Positions 26,397-35,391 are shown, numbered from the stretch's first letter. The stretch is 64,000 bases of DNA from Natrinema salaciae (GCF_900110865.1 NZ_FOFD01000004.1:301785-365784), one strand, 5' to 3'. The notes: generated by a model not told the origin, from the letters alone. Translations and numbers: made by a program.

Positions 26397-26984
26397 ATGG
26401 CCGGGTCGCGTCAGTATCCCGACGAGCCGGTCGGTCCCTTCCCCTCGCCGCCGACGACGATCGAGGACCGAGAGGGTCGGTCGATCGGAATACGGGCACC
26501 GACGCCGTTCACGGGCGACACCCTCTCGGACGTCGTCGACATGTACGATCAGTTCGATCCGACCGACCGAGCGCAGGGGATCCCGCCGACCGGCGAGGAC
26601 CGCATCCGAAACTGGCTCGAGACGATCGGCGAGGACAGCGTCAACGTCGTCGCCCGCCACGACGGTGCCGTCGTCGCACACGCGATGCTCGTCCCCGACA
26701 CCGACGATCCGTCCGCCATCGAGCACAGGGAGGACATCGAGTGGGAGCTGGCGATCTTCGTCCTGCAGGCGTACCAGCGGGCCGGCATCGGGACGACGCT
26801 GCTGAAAAACCTGCTCGGCCACGCCGCCGACAGCGGCATCGAGCGGGTCTGGCTGACTGTCGAACGCTGGAACAATCCCGCGATCGCCCTCTACGAGCGC
26901 GTCGGGTTCGAAGCAACCGGCACCGAGAGCTTCGAGCAGGAGATGGCCATCCTGCTCGAGTCCGAGAGCGACGACGATCGGTGA
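26397..26984 (+). CDS. GNAT-family N-acetyltransferase
   Basis: A 195-residue acetyltransferase. Motif A is 'FVLQAYQRAGIGTTLLKNLLGHAADSG', the acetyl-CoA pyrophosphate loop Q/R-x-x-G-x-G/A; motif B is 'RWNNPAIALYERVGFEATG'. Substrate may be an amino group of a protein or small molecule. It follows a stress-protein gene directly. Confidence 0.9.
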   Translation: MAGSRQYPDEPVGPFPSPPTTIEDREGRSIGIRAPTPFTGDTLSDVVDMYDQFDPTDRAQGIPPTGEDRIRNWLETIGEDSVNVVARHDGAVVAHAMLVPDTDDPSAIEHREDIEWELAIFVLQAYQRAGIGTTLLKNLLGHAADSGIERVWLTVERWNNPAIALYERVGFEATGTESFEQEMAILLESESDDDR

Positions 26985-27068
26985 TCGGAGAGTGGTGATC
27001 GCGGATCGATGATCGATGATCGCACGCCACGTCCGCCCCGGCGGCGATCGGTCACGGAGACACCGCGG

Positions 27069-27527
27069 TCAGACCGACAGTACCGGCTGACTCGCGTACG
27101 AGAGGACGTACTCGGCGGCCTTCTCGAGGACCTCCGCCTCGGTTTCGGTGACCGGTTCCCGGGGGAGGACGATGAAGTCGGCGTCGACGGCGTCGGCGGT
27201 GTCGAGGACGACGTTGCCCGGATGGCGCGTCTTCCGTGTCTGCGAGAAGCCGTCGTCGACGGACGTGACGAGCGGAACGTCGGCGTCGGCGGCGATCGCA
27301 CCGACGTCGTCGAAAAAGCCCTGGGTGTTCTCCGCGACGTCGGTCTCGTCGACCGTGCCAGCGTCCAATCCCCGGACGACGCCGCGTCCGAGGACGAAAA
27401 GCGCGTGCACGGAGGCATCGTATCGGTCGGCGACGGCGACGGCGTACTCGACGGCGGTGGCTGACTCGGCGCTCCCGTCGACCGGTGCGAGGACGGTGTC
27501 GACGGAAAACGGCTCGCTGGCGTCCAT
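27069..27527 (-). CDS. Universal stress protein, ATP motif missing
   Basis: A 152-residue UspA-fold protein: 'VDTVLAPVDGSAESATAVEYAVAVA'. The C-terminal part is 'DFIVLPREPVTETEAEVLEKAAEYVLSYASQPVLSV', which lacks the G-x2-G-x9-G(S/T) ATP loop, so it is probably a non-ATP-binding type. It is divergent from the next Usp gene. I chose the ATG at 27527 over 27551 because it starts closer to the fold. Confidence 0.85.
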   Translation of the reverse strand: MDASEPFSVDTVLAPVDGSAESATAVEYAVAVADRYDASVHALFVLGRGVVRGLDAGTVDETDVAENTQGFFDDVGAIAADADVPLVTSVDDGFSQTRKTRHPGNVVLDTADAVDADFIVLPREPVTETEAEVLEKAAEYVLSYASQPVLSV

Positions 27528-27654
27528 ACGCAGGAGTGGGCGGCCGGTCACAAAAAAGTCACCTCACCGGTCCGCACCGGCCCGGCGATCGTCCCGCTTC
27601 GGGGTCGAACAGCGAACAGGGGTGTTTAAGCGACCGCGAGCGCAATCCCAGTCC

Positions 27655-28122
27655 ATGTTCGATACGGTCGTAGTCGCCACCGACGGCTCCGACAGCGTGA
27701 AACGGGCCGTCGACGTCGCGCTCGATCTCGCCGACCGGTTCGACGCCGAGGTCCACGCGCTGTCGGTGATCGACGCCAGCGAGGTCGACGCCTCGCCCCA
27801 GCAGCTCCGCTCCGAGCTCCGTACCGCCCTCGAGACGACCGCCGACGCGGCGCTCGCGACCGTCGAAGAGCGGGCGGACCGAGCGGTGCAGACCGCCACC
27901 CGCGAGGGGCGGCCCGCCGCGGAGATCTGTGAATACGCTCGCGAGGTCGACGCCGACGTGGTCGCGACCGGAACCCGCGGTCGCCACGGCGAAAACCGAC
28001 TCCTGCTTGGCAGCGTCGCCGAGCGTATCGTCCGGACGTCGCCCGTTCCTGTGCTGACGGTGCGGCAACTCGATCCGGCTGGCGACGGTGACGACGGCGA
28101 CGAACTCGCTGTCTCCGGCTGA
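27655..28122 (+). CDS. Universal stress protein, ATP-binding type
   Basis: A 155-residue protein: 'MFDTVVVATDGSDSVKRAVDVALDLADRF' with the full ATP motif 'GTRGRHGENRLLLGS' (G-x2-G-x9-G-S) near the C-terminus and a 'VLTVR' end strand. It would bind ATP in the cytoplasm. It is one of three Usp-like genes within 2 kb. It faces the leftward Usp gene across a 128-nt shared promoter region. Confidence 0.92.
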   Translation: MFDTVVVATDGSDSVKRAVDVALDLADRFDAEVHALSVIDASEVDASPQQLRSELRTALETTADAALATVEERADRAVQTATREGRPAAEICEYAREVDADVVATGTRGRHGENRLLLGSVAERIVRTSPVPVLTVRQLDPAGDGDDGDELAVSG

Positions 28123-28197
28123 TTCGGCGAGCACGCCGGCTCGACGCCGGGTCGCGATACCGGCGATTACTTCCCGGCCGGTCACGCAGCACGTACC

Positions 28198-29466
28198 ATG
28201 TACGACGAACTCATCGAGAGCGGCGACCTGCCGCTCTCCCGGAAATCCGTCCTGCCCGGAACCGGCTTCTTCCTGCCCGACGCGCTCGAGGAGGACCTCG
28301 AGGATCAACAGACCGAAGCCGCACTCGAGGGGGCCGACGTCGCGGTCATCGCGGACCCGGACGCCGACGGACTGGCCTGCGTCGCGCTCGTTCGGGAGGC
28401 CTACGACGACGTGCGGAACGTCCCGACACCCGACGATGCCGAGGCGGGAGACGGCGACGGCACGCCCGCACCGGCGGCGGACGCGACGGACGACGCCGAC
28501 GAGCAGAACGTCGTCGTCGCGACCGGCGACGACGAGCCGCTCGAGGAACCCGAGCCGACACCCCACAATGTCGCGCTCGTCCCGGCGAGCCCCCACGACG
28601 TGGAGGACGCGCTGGCTCGCGTCGCCGAGTACGGCGACGAGGGGATCGACCTCTTCGTCTGCGACCTCGCGCCGGACAGGTACGAGTACGTCGAGACGGA
28701 ACTGGCGGCAGCGCTCGAGACCGCCGACCGCGTCGCGTGGTACGATCACCACCAGTGGGGCGACGACGTCGCGCAGGCGGTCCGCGACGCCGGCGTCGAC
28801 CTCGTCGTCGGCGACTCCGACGAGGAGTGCAGCGCCGACGTCGTCTACCGTTCGCTCGAGTACGAGTTCGGCCCGATGTACGAGGAGCTGGCGGCGGTCA
28901 CCCGGGACCACGACCTCTGGCTGCGCGAGGACCCGCGAAGCGACGACCTCGCGGACTACGCCTACTGGACCGATCCCGCGGAGTACGTCGAGGTCGTCCG
29001 GGAGTACGGCGTCGACCTGCCCGAGTGGGTCACGGACTACATCGCGGAGCGTCGCGTCGAGAAGGAGGCGCTGATAGACCAGGCGGTCGGGCGGGCGGAG
29101 CTTCGAGAGATCGGCGGCTACACGGTCGGGATCACCTACGGCCGCTGTTCACAGAACGAAGTCGCGGAGGCGATGCGCGAACAGGGAGCCGACGCCTCGG
29201 TGATCGTCAAACCCGCCGGATCGGCCTCCATTCGCGGCACGGACGCGTTCGAACGGTGCCACGAGGTCGCGGGGAAGGTCAACGGCGGCGGCCACCCCAA
29301 GGCCGCGGGCTGTAAACCCGACATCTACGACGACATGCTCGACTACGCGAACCACTGGACGACTCGCGGTGCCGTGACGAAGCGGGTTATCCTCGACGCG
29401 TTCCGGGACGTCGTCGCGGAAGCGGACGAGGATGCCGACGGCGACGCGGACGCAAGCGACGACTGA
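28198..29466 (+). CDS. DHH/DHHA1 family phosphoesterase
   Basis: A 422-residue RecJ/NrnA-type protein. DHH motifs are: 'VIADPDADGLACV' (53-58), a later 'FVCDLAP', 'WYDHHQWGDD' (about 181) and the DHHA1 'NGGGHPKAAG' (about 362). It probably hydrolyses short nucleotides or cyclic dinucleotides, or is a GAN-like partner of replication proteins. A 75-residue acidic insert (about residues 75-125) between motif 1 and 2 lowers conservation. The start ATG gives 'MYDELIESGDLPLSRKS'. Confidence 0.88.
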   Translation: MYDELIESGDLPLSRKSVLPGTGFFLPDALEEDLEDQQTEAALEGADVAVIADPDADGLACVALVREAYDDVRNVPTPDDAEAGDGDGTPAPAADATDDADEQNVVVATGDDEPLEEPEPTPHNVALVPASPHDVEDALARVAEYGDEGIDLFVCDLAPDRYEYVETELAAALETADRVAWYDHHQWGDDVAQAVRDAGVDLVVGDSDEECSADVVYRSLEYEFGPMYEELAAVTRDHDLWLREDPRSDDLADYAYWTDPAEYVEVVREYGVDLPEWVTDYIAERRVEKEALIDQAVGRAELREIGGYTVGITYGRCSQNEVAEAMREQGADASVIVKPAGSASIRGTDAFERCHEVAGKVNGGGHPKAAGCKPDIYDDMLDYANHWTTRGAVTKRVILDAFRDVVAEADEDADGDADASDD

Positions 29467-29553
29467 GCGGCTCGAAAATCGATCGCGAACCGACTGCCGA
29501 ACGAATCACTTCATCCTTCTCGTCGGCCCGGCACGGGGATGCTTCAGATCGTT

Positions 29554-29567
29554 TTTCCAGTGGAAAC
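29554..29567 (+). promoter_or_regulatory. Solitary mini-ORB-like motif
   Basis: The sequence TTTCCAGTGGAAAC, nearly a perfect dyad, matches the core of haloarchaeal origin recognition boxes as I remember them. The G-rich extension typical of full ORBs is missing ('GGAACG' follows). No second copy or Cdc6/Orc1 gene was found here, so it is unlikely to be a complete origin. Confidence 0.25.
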
Positions 29568-29580
29568 GGAACGCTCGCGT

Positions 29581-30049
29581 ATGTCCCAACAGCGTTTCTT
29601 CACCGGAGCGGCCGCTTCGCTCGGCGTCCTCGCGCTCGTCCACGCCGCATTCACCTGGCCGAGATACGCAACGCGCGCGTTCTTCGGTGGCGGTGCACTC
29701 GTCGCGTTCGTCGGCGAAGCAGTCGTCAGCAATCTCGGCTGGCTGAAACACCACATCGGCCCCACGGTCGTCGGCGTCCCGGTCTACGTGCTGTTCGGGT
29801 GGGCGGGGACGATCTACGTCGCTCCGCGTCGCCCTCCTCGTAACCGACGGCTGGACGGCAGTCGTCGCCACCAGGGCACTCGCGACGACCGACGACGTAC
29901 TCACTGACCATCGGGGCGTCGCAGACGCCAACTGGACGTACACGGACGACCTCCCCGGACCCCGGTATCGCGGTGTTCCCTGGTGGAACTTCGCCGGTTG
30001 GTTCGGTATCAGTTGCCTGACGGCAGCGCTCGCCGTCGCTGTCATCTGA
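29581..30049 (+). pseudogene. Carotenoid-biosynthesis-like (CruF/DUF422) membrane gene, frameshifted
   Basis: Frame 1 from the ATG at 29581 gives 'MSQQRFFTGAAASLGVLALVHAAF...LKHHIGPTVVGVPVYVLFGWAGTIYV' and then turns into Arg-rich noise. From about 29822 frame 2 continues with 'LRVALLVTDGWTAVVATRALATTDDVLTD' and 'GPRYRGVPWWNFAGWFGISCLTAALAVAVI' to a stop at 30047. The two parts together look like one membrane protein resembling the hydratase/CruF family that acts on bacterioruberin-type carotenoids, but shorter than usual (about 155 residues). The break is a 1-bp insertion or a 2-bp loss near 29820. It may be mutation or a sequence error. Confidence 0.65.
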
Positions 30050-30116
30050 CTCGGCTGCTGCTTCAGCCTTCGATATCGTTCGCCGCGACCCGTCTGCCCG
30101 CTCTCGAGCCGATCGA

Positions 30117-30812
30117 TCACTGCCGCGACGCGAAGTACCGCAACACCAGTTGGAGGACGTGGACGAAGACGCCGGCGACGGCGATGTAGACGCCGATCGT
30201 CTGGAGCGCGACCGACTCGCTGCGCTGGTCACGGACCTTCCAGATCTCCCAGCCCAACCGGAGCAGGAACCCCAGAAAGATGAGGACGAACCCGAGGAGC
30301 AACACCGGCGCGACGACGCTTCCGATCAAAATCGCGACGATGCCGCCGACGAACGCGTAGTTGGCGTACGACCCCCAGTGGTCGAACGTCTTCGATCGGG
30401 CGTAGACGTAGGCCGAAATGACGGCCGTCAGGACGGCGACGACGACCGCCGTCACCACGAGAATCGTCGACCGCGACTCCGGAGGCGCGAAGCGAAGGAC
30501 GCCGGCCCCGAAGATTCCGAAGGCCAACTGCAGGATCACCATCCCGACGAACGCGACTCCCGCGTCACCGCCCTCGACGCCCCGCTCGGCGACGAGCTGT
30601 CCGCCCATGATCGCCGCGCCGTACGCGATCGCGCCGACGATCGGGACCGCGAACAGGTAGTCGTTGACGCTCGCGAGCGGCGTCCCCGCGAGGACGTACA
30701 TCACCACCACGTTGATCGCCATCAGTACGCTCGCGCCGCCGACGACGCGCGCGTCGCGACTCGAGAGACCGAACCCGCGGCCGGTCTCGTACGGGGTTTC
30801 GGTCGAACGCAT
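30117..30812 (-). CDS. Seven-helix integral membrane protein (Bax inhibitor/permease-like)
   Basis: A 231-residue protein with about seven hydrophobic spans, for example 'GGASVLMAINVVVMYVLAG', 'AVPIVGAIAYGAAIM', 'FVGMVILQLAFGIFGAG', 'ILVVTAVVVAVLTAVISAYV', 'YAFVGGIVAILIG' and 'TIGVYIAVAGVFVHVLQLVLRY'. The layout and the end resemble Bax-inhibitor-1-like proteins, but no diagnostic motif is clear. It is often annotated as permease in haloarchaea. Leftward, parallel to DUF5807 gene upstream. Confidence 0.6.
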   Translation of the reverse strand: MRSTETPYETGRGFGLSSRDARVVGGASVLMAINVVVMYVLAGTPLASVNDYLFAVPIVGAIAYGAAIMGGQLVAERGVEGGDAGVAFVGMVILQLAFGIFGAGVLRFAPPESRSTILVVTAVVVAVLTAVISAYVYARSKTFDHWGSYANYAFVGGIVAILIGSVVAPVLLLGFVLIFLGFLLRLGWEIWKVRDQRSESVALQTIGVYIAVAGVFVHVLQLVLRYFASRQ

Positions 30813-30851
30813 TGCGTTACGGTAGGTCGCTGAGCCGCAAAAGACTGCGGC

Positions 30852-31277
30852 TTACTCGGTCACGTTCCACCGATCCGAGAACGCCGTGCCGCACGTGCAC
30901 TGAGCGTAGGCGTGGACGACGGCGCCCTCGGCGTAGATTCCCCCGACCTCCTCGTTTTGCCCCTCGGCGAACGCGAAGACGAACTGCACGTCGTGGGTCT
31001 CGGCGTCCGATTCGTCCGGACAGTGCCCGCCCGTGAGGTCGTCGTCGATCGACCCCTCGTTGCTCATCGCGGACTTGGCGAACTCCATCGCACCGGTCCC
31101 CGTCGCCGCCTGAAAGGCGCCCCGACCGCGCTCGCCGTCGACCACGATCAGGGTGCCGTCGTCGACGCGCTCGCCGAACTGCTCGAGCCGGTCGTCCGAG
31201 ACGTACGAATCGGCCAGAAACAGCGCCACGTCCTCGAGGCGCTCGCCCGCCAAAAACTCCTCGCGCTGGTCACTCAT
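30852..31277 (-). CDS. DUF5807 family protein
   Basis: A 141-residue protein, haloarchaeal DUF5807: 'MSDQREEFLAGERLEDVALFLADSYVSDDRLEQFG' then 'GTLIVVDGERGRGAFQAATGTGAMEFAKSAM' and a C-terminal 'YAQCTCGTAFSDRWNV' with a CxC motif that may bind zinc. Function unknown. Next gene on the same strand, 39 nt further, is a membrane protein, so they may form an operon. Confidence 0.88.
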   Translation of the reverse strand: MSDQREEFLAGERLEDVALFLADSYVSDDRLEQFGERVDDGTLIVVDGERGRGAFQAATGTGAMEFAKSAMSNEGSIDDDLTGGHCPDESDAETHDVQFVFAFAEGQNEEVGGIYAEGAVVHAYAQCTCGTAFSDRWNVTE

Positions 31278-31422
31278 AGCGTCGGATTCGTCCTCGAGGT
31301 GGAAAAAGAACGTTATTCGCGACCCCGCTCGAGGAGCGAACCGGACGAACGGAACCGAACCGAGTACACGCCGTGGGTTCCCGTGGATCCGCGCGCCCTG
31401 TATTCGCGCGGATCGCGACGAA

Positions 31423-31824
31423 CTAGACGTCGAGATCGGACGCAGCCAGCATGACCCGGAGCGCCTCGCTCGGCGACAGATCGTCGTCGAGTTGGCCGGC
31501 GTACCAGGTCAGGAGATCGACGAACACCTCGCGGACGTCGTGCGACGTGGCGCGGTGGCGTGCGATCTCGCCGTCGGTCTTCAGCGCGATGTCGACCCCG
31601 TGTGGTTCGGGGGCGTCGGCGAGTGCGCCGGCCGCCTCGGGGGTATCGACTGCCGACGGCGACGGGCCGTCGATCCCGTCCCCGGCGGGAAACTGACGCG
31701 TATTCAATTCGTCAGCGTCCGCCCTGATGACGTACTGATTCTCGTCGAGTCGCCGTACGTGGTCGCCCTCGAGCGCGAGGTCGTCCGGCTCGAGGACTGA
31801 ATCGGTGTCACTGGTATCTGTCAT
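31423..31824 (-). CDS. Small acidic protein ending the archaellin operon
   Basis: A 133-residue acidic protein: 'MTDTSDTDSVLEPDDLALEGDHVRRLDENQYVIRADADEL' then 'GVDIALKTDGEIARHRATSHDVREVFVDLLTWYAGQLDDDLSPSEALRVML'. It is predicted soluble with a C-terminal helix pair. It resembles haloarchaeal proteins named DUF7500 (recollection, not certain). Its ATG overlaps the stop of the GT-C-like gene (TCATG on plus), hence coupled translation and co-transcription with archaellin. Confidence 0.65.
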   Translation of the reverse strand: MTDTSDTDSVLEPDDLALEGDHVRRLDENQYVIRADADELNTRQFPAGDGIDGPSPSAVDTPEAAGALADAPEPHGVDIALKTDGEIARHRATSHDVREVFVDLLTWYAGQLDDDLSPSEALRVMLAASDLDV

Positions 31825-33794
31825 GGATTTCTGATCGAAACGTATCGCTCGAGGAGATCCGTGATCGGCAGGGCGAACTGTCGGCCGCTCCCGAAGTACT
31901 CCACCCCGGAGAGCAGCAGGAACACCGCCATCGCGGCGACGGCCAACGCGAGCGCGAGCGCGCCGACGCGATCCCACCGCTCGGTCCGAGCGGCGACGGC
32001 GATCGACGAGGCGAGGACACCGGCGACACAGAGGTTGACGATCGCGTGCGTCTGGACGACGGTTCCGACGCTGACGTCGACGGCGCTGAACGCGGCGATT
32101 GCAGCGACGATCCCGACAGCCGTGAATCCACACGTCGCCGCCACGAACGGTCGCCACTCCCGGTCGACGATCCGCTGGATTGGCTCGAGGCGGAACACGC
32201 CGTACACCAGGACGGGAACGATCGGGGCGAGATAGCGGACCGTGATCGTCGAGTGGAGCGGGAGTCGCGAGAGGTACATGAGACTGAAGAGGCAGACGTA
32301 ACAGCCGGCGAAGACGTCCGTCTGCGTGAGCGGGTCGCGCAGCCGCTGCCGAACGGAACGGGAGCGGGCGATCCGTCCGACGACGACGAACGGCGCCGCG
32401 ACGAGCGCGCCGAGGACGGGTGCGGACTCGGCAATCGTCAGCTCGACGGTCTGACCGCCGGTCTGCCCGTAGTCGACCCCCGGGATTCGCCCGCTTCGGA
32501 GGAAGACGTGGGTGAGGCGGTCCGAATCCAGCGCGTCGAGGCCGGTATCGAGCAGGCCGCCGAATACGTCAACCGCGTGCAGCGCACCGTCGATTCCCGT
32601 CGACGCCAGCGCGATCGCCCCACCGACGAGCCGGGTGATCGGACCCCTCGGTTCCGTCATCGAGTCGCCACTCTCGCCCGCTGGGGTCCCACCGGCGGAC
32701 GCTCCGCCGGCCGATTCGGCACCGCTCGCACCCGCGCCGGTGCCGACATCCTCGATCAGAACGTCGCCGCCGGTGTACGCCGACAGTAACCGCGGCGGTT
32801 TGACCGGATTGCCCGAAATGAGCGTGTTCGTCACGAAAAACGGCACCAGCGAGAGGAGGAAGACGCCGCCGACGATCCCGAGCGTCCGCGGGTCCCTCGA
32901 GCGGGCCGTCAGCAGATCCGCCGGGAGAAGCACGGCCAACAGCGCGAGCGCTTCCGGGGCGTGGATCCAGGCCGTCGCGCCGACCGCCGCGTAGGCGAGC
33001 GACCGGAACGCCAGCCCCTCGTCGCCGTCGGCGATGGCGACGCGGCTCCGGTAGAAGCCGTACAGCGCGACCAGGGCGAACAGCGCGGTTATTGCGTGGC
33101 GCTTCGGGATCGACGCCCAGAACCCGATCGGAACGAGCACGACGCCGGTGATCCCGGCCGCGATCGCGACCCGTCGTCCGTGTGCGTGGACGAACAACCG
33201 GTAGAGCACGACCGGAACGAACCCGGCCGCGACCATCGTACTCGCCTGGAGCGCCAGTAGCGGAAACAGTCGCGGTGGAATCGCGGTCGCGGTCGCGAGA
33301 TTTACCTGAAAGAGGCCGAACGCGAGCGCGCAGCCGGCCGCCGTCGCGAGACGGCGGCGGCCGACCAGCCGACCGAACTGGACCCAGACGGCGAGCACCA
33401 GGAGACTCCACAGTGCTGCGATCGCGATCCGCGGATCGGCGACCAGCGCGAGCGCCTCGAGTCCCCAGAGGAACGGCAGCGCGAAGACCACGTGGCCGTA
33501 GTTCCGGGCGTAGAGTCGGCCGTCGACGATATTCATACCCGGCGTCGACGGGTCCGTCGGCCCGTAGACCGCCTGGCTGATGTGTAGCTGCCCCTCCGAG
33601 AGGGCGACGAGCGCGTTCCCGATCGCGAACGTGTCGACGATGAAGATGTCGACGCGCCAGTAGAGGGCGAACAGCGCGAGCGCGCCGAGGTAGATCGTGA
33701 GTCCGGTTCGGTCGCCAAACAGCAGCCGAACCAGCGCGGCCCGGTCGACCGCGAGCCCCGTCAGCTCCTCGCGGACGCGGTGGGCAGTGCTCAT
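31821..33794 (-). CDS. GT-C-like multispanning membrane protein
   Basis: A 657-residue protein with about 13 membrane spans, for example 'LTIYLGALALFALYWRV', 'IAALWSLLVLAVWVQFG', 'AITALFALVALYGFYRS' and 'TYMSLMYLSRLPLHSTI' style segments towards the end. The first loop has the acidic pair pattern 'YWRVDIFIVDTFAIGN' seen in GT-C glycosyltransferases. A long Ser/Gly-rich outside loop lies at about residues 340-375. Start overlaps the stop of the previous gene by 4 nt (ATGA). It is in an operon with archaellin, so a role in glycosylating surface proteins is possible, but not proven. Confidence 0.65.
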   Translation of the reverse strand: MSTAHRVREELTGLAVDRAALVRLLFGDRTGLTIYLGALALFALYWRVDIFIVDTFAIGNALVALSEGQLHISQAVYGPTDPSTPGMNIVDGRLYARNYGHVVFALPFLWGLEALALVADPRIAIAALWSLLVLAVWVQFGRLVGRRRLATAAGCALAFGLFQVNLATATAIPPRLFPLLALQASTMVAAGFVPVVLYRLFVHAHGRRVAIAAGITGVVLVPIGFWASIPKRHAITALFALVALYGFYRSRVAIADGDEGLAFRSLAYAAVGATAWIHAPEALALLAVLLPADLLTARSRDPRTLGIVGGVFLLSLVPFFVTNTLISGNPVKPPRLLSAYTGGDVLIEDVGTGAGASGAESAGGASAGGTPAGESGDSMTEPRGPITRLVGGAIALASTGIDGALHAVDVFGGLLDTGLDALDSDRLTHVFLRSGRIPGVDYGQTGGQTVELTIAESAPVLGALVAAPFVVVGRIARSRSVRQRLRDPLTQTDVFAGCYVCLFSLMYLSRLPLHSTITVRYLAPIVPVLVYGVFRLEPIQRIVDREWRPFVAATCGFTAVGIVAAIAAFSAVDVSVGTVVQTHAIVNLCVAGVLASSIAVAARTERWDRVGALALALAVAAMAVFLLLSGVEYFGSGRQFALPITDLLERYVSIRNP

Positions 33795-34309
33795 CGCTCC
33801 ACCTCGAGCGCGACGGTCTCCTCGGTCACGGTGAACGCCGCGCCGTCGGACTCGGCGGCGACGGCGACCGTCGCCTCGACGCTCGAGTTGTCCGGCCCGG
33901 CGACCGTCTCGCCGGGGATCGAGAGCGGAACCGTCCGCTCCGTTCCCGCGGCGACGCTCTCGGTCGACGTCCCGGTGTAGTTCAGTTCGGGGACCGACAC
34001 GCGATAGGTGATCGCAACCGGCTCCGCCCCGGTTTCGACGTAGACCAGCGCGTCGGGAACCTCGAGCCGGTGTGCGTCGGTGGTCGGTTGCTCGAGGGTG
34101 AGGTTCTCAGCGGGGACCCGCGTCGGGGAGACGAACAGCTGTCTCTCGACGGAGACGCCCTCCTCGTTCCCGGCGAACGAGGTGTAGAGCTCCACCGATT
34201 CGTCTGCGGGCTCGGTCCCGCCGATTCCCGGCACCAGCGGTCCGGCCGCGAACGTAACGAGCAGTATGCAAAGCGCGGTGACGACGACCCACTGGCGTTC
34301 TAGTTCCAT
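33791..34309 (-). CDS. Membrane-anchored surface protein next to archaellin
   Basis: A 172-residue protein: N-terminal anchor 'MELERQWVVVTALCILLVTFAAGPLV', then an extracellular beta-rich domain with Asn-x-Ser/Thr sites ('NLT', 'NYT', 'NSS'). It starts 26 nt after the archaellin stop and overlaps the GT-C-like gene by 4 nt. It resembles DUF1616-like beta-sandwiches loosely at most; I do not recognise a family. It could be a surface partner of archaellin or the membrane protein. Confidence 0.65.
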   Translation of the reverse strand: MELERQWVVVTALCILLVTFAAGPLVPGIGGTEPADESVELYTSFAGNEEGVSVERQLFVSPTRVPAENLTLEQPTTDAHRLEVPDALVYVETGAEPVAITYRVSVPELNYTGTSTESVAAGTERTVPLSIPGETVAGPDNSSVEATVAVAAESDGAAFTVTEETVALEVER

Positions 34310-34335
34310 AAAAATCGGAAAGGGAGAGTCCCTAG

Positions 34336-34941
34336 TTAGACGAGGACGTAGCTCTTGTCACCGAAGGTGTTCGGGACATTGACACCGTAGACGGACGTCG
34401 CACCGGACTGATCGACGATCTGAATCGTCGCGTCGGCTCCGGTTTCGAGGCCATTACCGTTCGACTCGATCGCAGAGAGGTCGAGCCAAATGGAGACGCG
34501 CTCATCGCTGTTGATGAGTGCGTCTTTCTGTCCGGTCGAACTCTCCAACGCCGTCGAAAATTCGGAAGCGGTGGGTCCTGTAGCATCCGCGTAGGTCAGC
34601 GTTGTCGCGGTCGTATCACTCGTGTACTGGATCGTTGCCGAGCTGAGGTCGATCTCTTCCGAACCGGCCGACTTCTTGACCGTCAGGCTGAGATTACCGA
34701 TGTAGTCGTTCCCGGAACCGTCCGACGTCGTAACCCCAACTGCGTCGATGACCGAAATCTGATTCGCGACTTCCTGCTGCGTGTCGGAGCCGGTATTCGA
34801 GGCCTGACTCTGGAGGAGTCCGGCCGTGTTGATCAGTACGCCTGCCGCGATCGCCGCGACGAGCACCATTGCGATGAACACGATCAGCGTACCGATACCG
34901 ACCTGACCGCGCTCGTCTCTGTCTGTAATTATTTCGAACAT
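34336..34941 (-). CDS. Archaellin (archaellum filament protein)
   Basis: A 201-residue prepilin-like filament subunit. The class III signal is '[12 protein letters not shown]' with cleavage after G12 before '[24 protein letters not shown]', the hydrophobic core of the filament. The globular part is polar and Ser/Thr-rich with one N-glycosylation sequon (Asn83-Leu-Ser). It is the only archaellin in the window, whereas many haloarchaea carry two or more in tandem. It is divergent from the motor genes and heads an operon with three unrelated genes. Confidence 0.95.
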   Translation of the reverse strand: MFEIITDRDERGQVGIGTLIVFIAMVLVAAIAAGVLINTAGLLQSQASNTGSDTQQEVANQISVIDAVGVTTSDGSGNDYIGNLSLTVKKSAGSEEIDLSSATIQYTSDTTATTLTYADATGPTASEFSTALESSTGQKDALINSDERVSIWLDLSAIESNGNGLETGADATIQIVDQSGATSVYGVNVPNTFGDKSYVLV

Positions 34942-35276
34942 TATGTGTACACCCTGAGTGCCATCCCCGCCCGGTCGGACTCGCCGTGGCGTTCGACGCC
35001 ACCGCGAGTCCTCGCGACGCCAGCACGGGCGTCGGTCCTCGGCTCGACGGGCTGGGCCCGTCGCTCCCGCGGTGGGCGTGGCGACGGGTCAACAGTCGTG
35101 TCCCGTCGAACTCCGAGGTGAGGCGAGTGGTTTGGCATCACAGTATCTGGGGATGCACCCCAGCGAACACATCGCCTATTCGGATTATCAAGCTCCGTTT
35201 CACCTCACAGGGCGTATCGAGACTCGACTCACGACTCGAAACGCGGACCGATTCGGCGGACGAACTCGAGCGGACA

Positions 35277-35284
35277 TCTATACG
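35277..35284 (+). promoter_or_regulatory. TATA candidate for the archaellum motor operon
   Basis: 'TCTATACG' is about 26 nt before position 35306-35310, where an ATG begins a 26-codon frame leading into arlCE. The spacing fits a transcript that starts at or beside that ATG. Confidence 0.4.
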
Positions 35285-35309
35285 AACACCGCGACTACAG
35301 GGGAGTAGT

Positions 35310-35390
35310 ATGACCGTACCGTCCGACGATGATCGTCGCCGACAGCGACCGAGCGCGGCGAGATGTCGAACTACGCACGCGCAGAGGTAG
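35310..35390 (+). CDS. Possible 26-residue leader peptide upstream of arlCE
   Basis: ATG at 35310 begins 'MTVPSDDDRRRQRPSAARC' and ends in a TAG one base before the arlCE ATG (35392). With a TATA candidate about 30 nt upstream it would be the first cistron of a leaderless transcript. Its Arg-rich composition looks weak for a functional protein, so it may serve only in coupling or be chance. Confidence 0.25.
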   Translation: MTVPSDDDRRRQRPSAARCRTTHAQR

Positions 35391-35391
35391 C

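Larger units (their letters stand above)
34942..35391. other. Divergent regulatory region of the archaellum
   Basis: A 450-bp gap between archaellin (leftward) and the motor operon (rightward). Reading leftward there is no strong TATA box in the last 60 nt before archaellin's ATG ('GGTGTACACATA' precedes it). The rightward side has 'TCTATACG' (35277-35284). The middle is GC-rich with only Arg-rich shadow frames. A 26-codon frame is described separately. Confidence 0.5.

Noticed and set aside
29554..29567. Replication origin
   Set aside because: Only one ORB-like core without its G-rich extension, no AT-rich unwinding element and no Orc1/Cdc6 gene in the window.
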